Positions 15,794-20,740 of a stretch of DNA of 20,740 nt are shown piece after piece; position 1 is the first letter of the stretch, and each line of letters starts with the position of its first letter. The stretch covers positions 1 to 20,740 of the forward strand of contig JAAYUT010000232.1 in assembly GCA_012517485.1 (NCBI GenBank). The letters are read 5' to 3'. The stretch is from Candidatus Atribacter fermentans. GTDB lineage: Bacteria > Atribacterota > Atribacteria > Atribacterales > Atribacteraceae. Both the position numbers and the translations under genes were made by a program. The notes under the pieces were generated by a model. The model saw only the letters and a list, made by a program, of their open reading frames with translations. It was not told the origin of the DNA and made no database searches.

Positions 15794-16456
15794 TTACACC
15801 CCTTCATCTTCTGGGGAAACCCAGACATGTTTTACTGTTATCCCATCGTCTTCAAAAGCTTTAATTATTGGTTCATAATCACGGGTTGCAATTCTGATCA
15901 CGACATATCGTAAATTTGGTTTTTCATTCATATAAAATGTGGCTAAACTGAGAATGTTAACCATAAATTGAGAAACAATTCCTGTAACTCGATGTAATTC
16001 ACCCGGTTTTTCTGGAAGTTCAAGAGTTATTCGGGTTCCTCCTAACTCTACTCCTAACGTTTCAACTAAGACATCAAAAATGTCCGATTCGGTAATCATC
16101 CCTATAACTCGGGTTTCTTCAATTACTGGAAGACCACCAACTTTATTCTTCTTCATAATTAAAGCAGCTTCTTCGATAGGGATATCGGGTTTTATCGTAA
16201 TCACCTTTTTTTCCATAATCTCAGCGACATTCATTTTACTGAGAAGATAGGTCAACTCAAAACGGCTCAATGTGGTCGCCTTAGACGGTTCAGCTTCGAG
16301 TAGGTCGTTATAAGTGACAATCCCAACCAACTTATCCCGATCAACCACTGGAAGTCTTCGAACTTCTTTTTCCTTCATTAATTTCTCTGCTTCTAAAATG
16401 GTTGTTGTACTGGTAATAACCACAACATCTTTACTCATGCGGTCTCTTACTAACAC
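15794..16456 (-). CDS. CBS-CBS-ACT domain protein (AcuB-like)
   Basis: A 220-residue cytoplasmic protein with two CBS domains (about 1-56 and 76-131) and a C-terminal ACT domain (about 141-213, ELPEKPGELHRVTGIV). CBS pairs usually bind adenine nucleotides and ACT domains bind amino acids or other small molecules, so this is probably a ligand-sensing regulator; no catalytic residues are seen. Family members are often called AcuB after the acetoin gene of Bacillus, but no acetoin genes occur here and that role should not be assumed. The GTG start at 16456 has AAGGGGGG seven bases upstream. It heads the long downstream gene train and directly abuts the Nudix gene, so it may sense adenylate charge for that pathway (inference). 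Confidence 0.92.
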   Translation of the reverse strand: MLVRDRMSKDVVVITSTTTILEAEKLMKEKEVRRLPVVDRDKLVGIVTYNDLLEAEPSKATTLSRFELTYLLSKMNVAEIMEKKVITIKPDIPIEEAALIMKKNKVGGLPVIEETRVIGMITESDIFDVLVETLGVELGGTRITLELPEKPGELHRVTGIVSQFMVNILSLATFYMNEKPNLRYVVIRIATRDYEPIIKAFEDDGITVKHVWVSPEDEGV

Positions 16457-16557
16457 CTGTAATCCCCCCTTTTAGGGAATTTTTTAAACTATTAAAAACC
16501 TCTTTCTCTCCACTCCTGTTTCAATCCAGAAAATACTCTACCGTTTAAAAATTAACT

Positions 16558-16599
16558 TCATCCTGAACCCTCAGTTTTTTGAGGGAGCGTGGATCTCAT
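16558..16599. repeat. Small palindromic repeat unit with 6-base-pair hairpin
   Basis: The unit begins TCATCCTGAA and ends GGATCTCAT, with an internal hairpin CCCTCA/TGAGGG (16568-16573 and 16580-16585) around a GTTTTT loop. The TCATCCTGAA...GGATCTC ends resemble a dispersed palindromic repeat I know from many bacterial genomes. No run of T follows on either strand, so it does not look like a terminator. Copy number in this genome cannot be seen from one window. Confidence 0.5.
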
Positions 16600-16607
16600 C
16601 AACCCAA

Positions 16608-16820
16608 TCCGTCATTGCGAGACCTCATTTTTTCAGGTCGTGGCAATCTCATGAGTCATCTTAATTTTTTTTTATTTGTAGAATTGAGAAATTACGAAAT
16701 TGTGGAATCGAAATGATTGAGATTCTTCAAATGTCCGGAAAAAAACATCGAATTCCTCAATATGAAAAAATAGCTCAATGAGATTGACACGTCGCATAAG
16801 ACGTTCCTCGCAATGACGGA
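16608..16820. repeat. 213-base MITE-like element with 14-base perfect inverted ends
   Basis: TCCGTCATTGCGAG at 16608-16621 is repeated in exact inverse at 16807-16820. Each end is part of a longer unit of about 48 bases (16608-16655 and 16774-16820): the terminal 14 bases, an internal hairpin, then GTGnCAATCTCAT and GAG. The internal stems differ in sequence (GACCT/AGGTC on the left, ACGTC/GACGT on the right) while pairing is kept. The 118-base core has no gene. The GTCATTGCGAG...GCAATCTC pattern is a widespread non-coding repeat type. No transposase and no clear target-site duplication are visible. Confidence 0.65.
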
Positions 16821-16833
16821 GCAGGAAAAAATT

Positions 16834-16872
16834 CAAATCCCCCTTACAACCTTTGCTAAAGGGGAAAATTTG
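16834..16872. repeat. Short imperfect palindrome (CCCCCTT/AAGGGG type)
   Basis: CAAATCCCCCTT and AAGGGGAAAATTTG form an imperfect inverted repeat around a short centre. The stem pairs CCCCTT with AAGGGG, and the outer CAAAT pairs with ATTTG. Elements of this composition are common dispersed repeats in bacteria. It lies 13 bases beyond the 213-base element. Confidence 0.4.
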
Positions 16873-17024
16873 TCTCGAAATAGGTATTTTCTCCATCAAC
16901 TGGTACTGTTTATCAGAAAGAACGTTTATCCAGAAAAACCACGGGCATGATAAATCAAACCCATACAAAAGATTAAAAAATTGCAAGGGTACCACGTCTT
17001 GCGCCCATTCTTTAATTCATGGAG

Positions 17025-17044
17025 CAACATGCCTTGGCATGTTG
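17025..17044. repeat. Nine-base-pair inverted repeat downstream of the oxidoreductase operon
   Basis: CAACATGCC and GGCATGTTG flank a two-base centre, an almost perfect 20-base palindrome. It starts 48 bases after the stop codon of the gamma-subunit gene, where a transcript end would be expected. Neither strand has a following T-run, so it is not a standard intrinsic terminator. It could stabilise the 3' end of the mRNA or be a protein-binding site. Confidence 0.4.
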
Positions 17045-17092
17045 AAACTTGGTTTTCATCCTCAACTGGTGCTGCAAAAGTGGCATGATGGT

Positions 17093-17647
17093 CTATCTTG
17101 TAACTTTCTGGGATATCGAATTCTTACCGGCATAGAAAGCCTTCATATTGATATCGATTAATTCTCTTTTCTTTCCTGATAATATATCTTCTAAAGCTTG
17201 ACGGATCGACTCATCTTTAACTGTTGAGTGATAACCAATCAAAGCTCCAAGAATCACCATATTTAAAGTTCGAGGATCGCCAATTTCATTTCCAGCAATT
17301 TCATTTCCAGGAACTTCCAATTTATGAATTGTCGGATCCTGATAGTTTTGAGCTATCAAAGAAGAATTTATAACCAATAACCCTCCTGGTTTTAGGCTTG
17401 GAGCATAGCGTCGTAAAGATGGTTCATTCATCACAATACAAATATCGGGATGATCAGAAAGTGTTGATCCAATTTCCTGGTCAGAAATGATCACAACACA
17501 ATTAGCCGTTCCGCCTCTCATTTCAGGTCCATAAGAGGGAAACCAACTGACATGATATCCTTCAATCATACCAGCTGTGGCTAAAACCCTCCCCAGGAAT
17601 AAAATTCCTTGACCACCAAAACCGGCCACAATTGTTTCAACGTGCAT
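17093..17647 (-). CDS. 2-oxoacid:ferredoxin oxidoreductase, gamma subunit
   Basis: This is the gamma subunit of a KOR/VOR-type enzyme that oxidatively decarboxylates a 2-oxoacid to its acyl-CoA while reducing ferredoxin. The 184 residues start MHVETIVAGFGGQGILFLGR with the family's GxGGQG motif, followed by SYGPEMRGGTANCVVIISD, a hallmark of the subunit. The ATG at 17647 has an AAGGAGG site nine bases upstream and overlaps the beta-subunit gene by 11 bases; a longer frame to 17680 has no support. Around residues 111-121 the protein repeats GNEIAGNEI, encoded by a perfect 15-base tandem repeat (17281-17310). It is the last gene of the operon. Confidence 0.94.
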   Translation of the reverse strand: MHVETIVAGFGGQGILFLGRVLATAGMIEGYHVSWFPSYGPEMRGGTANCVVIISDQEIGSTLSDHPDICIVMNEPSLRRYAPSLKPGGLLVINSSLIAQNYQDPTIHKLEVPGNEIAGNEIGDPRTLNMVILGALIGYHSTVKDESIRQALEDILSGKKRELIDINMKAFYAGKNSISQKVTR

Positions 17648-18392
17648 CGGGAACTCCCTCCTTGACCTTGATTTCACCAAGAGGAAAAACCGGAATAATA
17701 TTCTTTTCTAACCATTGGACGGCTTCTAATGGTGGCATTGCCCAATTGGTAGGACAGGGTGATAAAATCTCCACCAAAGAAAAACCTAAACCAGCTTGTT
17801 GGGTTAAAAAAGCTCGCTTAATTGCTTGTTTCGCTTTTTTTATCAGCTGAGGCTTGGTTAAGGCAACTCGAGCAATATAGGCGGAACCCTCAGCAACTGC
17901 CAACATTTCCCCTAACTTAAAAGGATAACCAGCTTCATGAGATTGTCTTCCCCGAGGTGAAGTTTTAGTCCGTTGACCAAGAACTGTGGTAGGTGCCATT
18001 TGCCCTCCAGTCATTCCAAATACAGCATTGTTTACAAAAAAAGCTGTAATACACTCCCCTCTTACTGCACAATGTACAATTTCTGAAGTGCCAATCGCAG
18101 CAATATCTCCATCACCTTGATAAGAAAAAACCATTCGATCGGGAAGGGCTCGTTTTATACCAGTAGCAGTAGCAGGGGCTCGGCCATGAGCGCCCATAAC
18201 AAAATCAATATCCAAACACTCATAGATATATACTGAACAGCCTACCGGTCCAACACCAATGGTTTTATCAGCAATATCCAGTTCATCGATAACTTCAGCA
18301 ATTAATCGCTGAGCCAAACCATGATTACAACCAGGACAATAACGGAAAGGTTGATTGATTAAAGTCTTTGGTCTCTCAAAAATTGTTTGCAT
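17637..18392 (-). CDS. korB: 2-oxoacid:ferredoxin oxidoreductase, beta subunit (thiamine diphosphate binding)
   Basis: The beta subunit carries thiamine diphosphate and, in many family members, a [4Fe-4S] cluster. Its 251 residues show cysteines 19 and 22 (RYCPGCNHG) and Cys52 (GVGPVGCSVY), likely cluster ligands. They also show the ThDP/Mg site GDGDIAAIGTSEIVHCAVRG at 93-112 ending in VNNAVFGMTGGQ. The ATG at 18392 is preceded by AAGGAG at seven bases and begins 11 bases after the alpha-subunit stop. The substrate (2-oxoglutarate, branched-chain 2-oxoacid or another) cannot be fixed from motifs. KOR-like is my best guess from overall resemblance, and the symbol should be read in that sense. 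Confidence 0.93.
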   Translation of the reverse strand: MQTIFERPKTLINQPFRYCPGCNHGLAQRLIAEVIDELDIADKTIGVGPVGCSVYIYECLDIDFVMGAHGRAPATATGIKRALPDRMVFSYQGDGDIAAIGTSEIVHCAVRGECITAFFVNNAVFGMTGGQMAPTTVLGQRTKTSPRGRQSHEAGYPFKLGEMLAVAEGSAYIARVALTKPQLIKKAKQAIKRAFLTQQAGLGFSLVEILSPCPTNWAMPPLEAVQWLEKNIIPVFPLGEIKVKEGVPDAR

Positions 18393-18403
18393 GGTTTTTC
18401 TCC

Positions 18404-19456
18404 TTACTTTCCTAAAATATCGCGAACTTTTTTCAGGGTATCTTCAACCGATGGTATCATGCCACCGCTACGTCCATAGAAATGAACTGGAACTGCACCA
18501 TTCACTGCTAATTTAACATCTTCGACCATCTGTCCCATATTCATTTCCACATCCAAAACTCGTCCCGCTCGCTGGGCGAATTCCCAAATAATAGCCGATG
18601 GGAATGGGTACAGAGTAATTGGTCTCAGCAATGCCAAGCGAATTCCTAATTTTTTAGCTTCTCTGACAACACTTTTGAGAATCCGAGCGACAGTTCCATA
18701 ACCAACCAAGAGCATCTCTGGCATATCTTCTCCAAATACCTCGTAGCGAATTTCTTCTTGCTCAATTTTTTGATATTTTTGAAATATTTTATTATTGAAT
18801 TGTTCTAAACCACGCGGATCCAGGTCAAAACAAAGGATATACTGACGCTCTCTCCCGTCTTTACCCGTGATTGCCCAGTCTTTTGGTGGCAATGGAGGGA
18901 AATCGGGTTTTTGAAAAACGACTGGTTCCATCATCTGACCCAACATTCCGTCCCCCAAAATAACGACTGGATTTCGGTATTGATCTGCTAGGTAAAAGGC
19001 CAAATAGGTTAAATCAACCAATTCTTGAACGGTTGAAGGAGCTAAAACAATCACTTTATAATCGCCATGACCTCCTCCCTTGACAGCTTGAAAGTAATCG
19101 CTTTGAGAGGGTTGTATATTTCCTAAACCCGGTCCTCCTCGGCTCATATTGACTATCACGGCTGGTAATTCAGCTGAAGCTAAATACGAAATACCTTCTT
19201 GTTTGAGACTAATACCAGGTCCAGAGGAGGAAGTCATCACTCTTTTTCCAGCCGCTGCCGCTCCATAAACCATATAAATTGAAGCAATCTCACTTTCAGC
19301 CTGAAAAAATACCTTCCCTTCTTCAGGCATTCTGAGTGACAAGTATTCACTAATCTCAGTTTGAGGTGTGATCGGATAACCAAAATACAAATCGCAACCC
19401 GCCTGGATTGCGGCTTCAGCAACCGCATCGTTTCCCTTCATTAGAATTTTTTTCAT
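18404..19456 (-). CDS. vorB: 2-oxoacid:ferredoxin oxidoreductase, alpha subunit (VorB/KorA type)
   Basis: The alpha subunit forms part of the substrate and thiamine-contacting site. The 350 residues begin MKKILMKGNDAVAEAAI and contain FGYPITPQTEI at 25-35, FFQAESEIASIYMVYGAAAAG and TSSSGPGISLKQEGISYLA. They also contain the strongly conserved IQPSQSDYFQAVKGGGHGDY, a sequence style usually annotated as 3-methyl-2-oxobutanoate dehydrogenase subunit VorB. The domain order matches single-chain alpha subunits without a fused gamma domain, as expected since gamma is a separate gene here. The ATG overlaps the delta-subunit stop as ATGA, with GGGAG eight bases before it. Branched-chain oxoacid or 2-oxoglutarate are both plausible substrates. 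Confidence 0.94.
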   Translation of the reverse strand: MKKILMKGNDAVAEAAIQAGCDLYFGYPITPQTEISEYLSLRMPEEGKVFFQAESEIASIYMVYGAAAAGKRVMTSSSGPGISLKQEGISYLASAELPAVIVNMSRGGPGLGNIQPSQSDYFQAVKGGGHGDYKVIVLAPSTVQELVDLTYLAFYLADQYRNPVVILGDGMLGQMMEPVVFQKPDFPPLPPKDWAITGKDGRERQYILCFDLDPRGLEQFNNKIFQKYQKIEQEEIRYEVFGEDMPEMLLVGYGTVARILKSVVREAKKLGIRLALLRPITLYPFPSAIIWEFAQRAGRVLDVEMNMGQMVEDVKLAVNGAVPVHFYGRSGGMIPSVEDTLKKVRDILGK

Positions 19457-19668
19457 TTTTCATTCTCCCGATAAACTGAAATTGCAACTTCTGGGCAAAC
19501 TTGTGCACAAAAACCACATCCAATGCAATGATTATTATCATGAACCATTGCTGGGTAATACCCGTGTGAATTGAAATCTCCTGATAGAACCAGCACTTTT
19601 TTAGGGCAGATCTGAACACAATAACCACAACCCTTACAAAATTCCTGATTAATCAAGACTTTATTCAA
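19453..19668 (-). CDS. 2-oxoacid:ferredoxin oxidoreductase, delta subunit (2x[4Fe-4S] ferredoxin-like)
   Basis: A 71-residue protein with two complete CxxCxxCxxxCP motifs (Cys11, 14, 17, 21 and Cys48, 51, 54, 58), each expected to hold one [4Fe-4S] cluster. It passes electrons from the catalytic subunits to external ferredoxin. The start is a TTG at 19668, with AGGAG 11 bases upstream; no in-frame ATG exists before the first cysteine, so a non-ATG start is needed. It is the first gene of the four-gene operon and overlaps the alpha-subunit gene by four bases. It begins 55 bases after recN, so the operon may be read from an upstream transcript or from a promoter I could not identify. Confidence 0.93.
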   Translation of the reverse strand: MNKVLINQEFCKGCGYCVQICPKKVLVLSGDFNSHGYYPAMVHDNNHCIGCGFCAQVCPEVAISVYRENEK

Positions 19669-19723
19669 TGCAATCTACTCTCCTGTCAAACAGCAGATTT
19701 TCTCAGCTTCCTGTACTGAGTTT

Positions 19724-20740
19724 TTACTTTCCAGCTCTTTCCATTAAGGTTTCGGCAAATTGAAGAGCTGGACCTGTCGATTTTTCTCCTCCCATCATTC
19801 GAGCTAATTCTTGTAATTGCTTTTCCCGGTTCTGAAGGTCGCTTATTTCCGCCCAAGTGTCTTGACCATCGGTATACTTTTCGACTCTCAAGTGTTGATC
19901 AGCAAAACAGGCGATTTGGGGGAGATGAGTGACACACAGGATTTGACGACCGGAAGCAATCACCTTTAATTTCTCACCAATCCAAAAAGCGGTTTTTCCT
20001 CCTATTCCCTGATCGATTTCATCGAAAATCATAACTGGGAGATTTTTCATTTCCAAAGCAATCGACTTAATCCCTAAAACCAAACGTGACAATTCTCCTC
20101 CCGAAGCAATTTCCATTACCGGTCCTAAAGGTTGTCCCGGATTTAATGAAATTAGAAAATTAATATTATCCAAACCCGTTGAAGATATTTTTTGCTGTTC
20201 AACTGGAACTGTATCAAAATTAACTTCGAATTGCACTTGGGAAAATGCTAATTTTTTTAATTCTGTTTCTAATCGGCTTTTCATGATTTTGGCTGCTTTT
20301 TGCCGATGCTGACGAAGCTTTTCACTCCTGGTAAGTAATTCCTGTTGGTCTTTATTGAATTGTTCCTCCAGTTGTTTTTTTCTCTCGTTTTGACGTTCAA
20401 TTTCTAATAGTTTCTTTTCAACGCTTTTCCAATATTCAATCAGTTCATGAGTTGTTCGGCAACGATATTTTCTTTTTAATCTTTCTATTTCGGCCACTGA
20501 TTTCTCTAAATTTTCAATTTTAATTGGGGAATAATCCAAATGGCTTCTTAAAGCAACTACCTTTGACACTATTTCTTGGAGCTCAGTTTCAATGGTCCGA
20601 AGGTTCTCAACAATACCAGTTAAAACCATAAATTTCCCTTCGGGAGGGATTTTTTCCATTTCATAGGTTAAACGAGAAAGAAGAGTTGATATTCCTTCAC
20701 GACTTTCATTCCCTTCCATCAAAATTAAGCAAGTATCTAA
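19724..20740 (-). CDS. recN: DNA repair protein RecN, C-terminal part (cut by window edge)
   Basis: RecN is an SMC-like ATPase that acts early in double-strand break repair. The window holds the last 338 residues; the frame is open to the right edge, so the N-terminal Walker A half is outside. Visible are a charged coiled-coil arm (ERLKRKYRCRTTHELIEYW and the KQLEEQFNKDQQ region) followed by the ATPase half. That half has the ABC signature SGGELSRLVLGIK, Walker B PVMIFDEIDQGIGGKTA and the LCVTHLPQIACFAD switch region. The gene ends ARMMGGE...AETLMERAGK, as RecN does. A methionine near 20719 is internal and not a start. The family is about 550-570 residues, so roughly 40 percent is missing. 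Confidence 0.96.
   Translation of the reverse strand, partial: LDTCLILMEGNESREGISTLLSRLTYEMEKIPPEGKFMVLTGIVENLRTIETELQEIVSKVVALRSHLDYSPIKIENLEKSVAEIERLKRKYRCRTTHELIEYWKSVEKKLLEIERQNERKKQLEEQFNKDQQELLTRSEKLRQHRQKAAKIMKSRLETELKKLAFSQVQFEVNFDTVPVEQQKISSTGLDNINFLISLNPGQPLGPVMEIASGGELSRLVLGIKSIALEMKNLPVMIFDEIDQGIGGKTAFWIGEKLKVIASGRQILCVTHLPQIACFADQHLRVEKYTDGQDTWAEISDLQNREKQLQELARMMGGEKSTGPALQFAETLMERAGK

Larger units (their letters stand above)
16457..17092. other. 636-base intergenic region without a credible gene
   Basis: This gap separates the oxidoreductase operon from the long gene train. It contains three kinds of small palindromic repeat (16558-16599, 16608-16820, 16834-16872) and a nine-base-stem hairpin at 17025-17044, each listed separately. 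Frames of about 100 codons on both strands cross the repeats and have no protein-like composition. The promoter for the CBS-ACT gene should lie in the part nearest 16457, but I found no pair of hexamers with correct spacing; a TTGAAA at 16524-16519 has no matching -10 at 16-18 bases. Confidence 0.7.

Noticed and set aside
16672..16995. 107-codon minus-strand frame in the intergenic gap
   Set aside because: It runs through the right arm of the 213-base repeat (its LRHCEERLMRRVNLIE stretch is the translated repeat) and through the third palindrome. It has no ribosome binding site and no protein family resemblance.
17025..17044. Intrinsic terminator of the oxidoreductase operon
   Set aside because: The stem is strong but neither strand has a T-run after it, so I list it only as an inverted repeat.
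16853..17161. 102-codon plus-strand frame running into the gamma-subunit gene
   Set aside because: It overlaps a well-supported gene on the other strand, crosses a palindrome and has no motif.
19684..19689. TTGACA hexamer between recN and the delta-subunit gene as a -35 element
   Set aside because: The only hexamer at 17 bases is GAATAA, which lies inside the start of the gene, so a leadered promoter there is not convincing.
1..20740. CRISPR array, tRNA, rRNA or complete mobile element
   Set aside because: I found no regularly spaced repeats, no cloverleaf-like sequence with conserved T-arm, and no transposase or integrase other than the housekeeping Xer protein.

Overview
The window is a chromosomal housekeeping segment from a moderately AT-rich, probably anaerobic bacterium. 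Every convincing gene lies on the minus strand, so transcription runs from high to low coordinates. Anaerobic or low-potential metabolism is suggested by a four-subunit 2-oxoacid:ferredoxin oxidoreductase and by a tryptophanyl-tRNA synthetase with an iron-sulfur-type cysteine motif. Firmicutes-like synteny (xerC-hslV-hslU-rpsB, trpS-scpA-scpB-rluB, NudF next to DeoB) and the AroH-type chorismate mutase argue against a proteobacterium. A deep-branching anaerobic phylum such as Atribacterota, or a Firmicutes relative, would fit, but this is inference and the sequence alone does not settle it.

Layout in transcription order. (1) The 3' part of recN (19724-20740, cut by the window edge) is followed by a compact operon for the delta, alpha, beta and gamma subunits of a KOR/VOR-type oxidoreductase (17093-19668). 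(2) A 636-base gap without a credible gene (16457-17092) holds three kinds of small palindromic repeat, including a 213-base element with 14-base perfect inverted ends. (3) A very tight train of 17 genes follows: CBS-CBS-ACT protein, Nudix ADP-ribose pyrophosphatase, deoB, a DHH-CBS-CBS-tRNA nucleotidyltransferase fusion, trpS, scpA, scpB, rluB-type pseudouridine synthase, cobO, aroH, aroA, cmk, ispH, der, xerC, hslV and hslU. Many of these overlap or abut, which implies translational coupling. (4) After hslU comes a recognisable promoter and a structured leader, then the 5' end of rpsB, which runs off the left edge.

Functionally the train mixes DNA and chromosome maintenance (xerC, scpA/B, recN), translation and RNA modification (trpS, tRNA nucleotidyltransferase, rluB-type enzyme, der, rpsB), protein quality control (hslUV), aromatic and isoprenoid precursor synthesis (aroA, aroH, ispH), nucleotide and ribose handling (cmk, deoB, Nudix) and cobalamin adenosylation (cobO).

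I saw no complete novel system, no CRISPR array, no tRNA or rRNA gene and no transposase. The points most worth a second look are a kleisin ScpA that lacks the canonical N-terminal Smc-binding region, the four-module tRNA nucleotidyltransferase, the cysteine motif in TrpS, the rpsB leader, and the repeat cluster.
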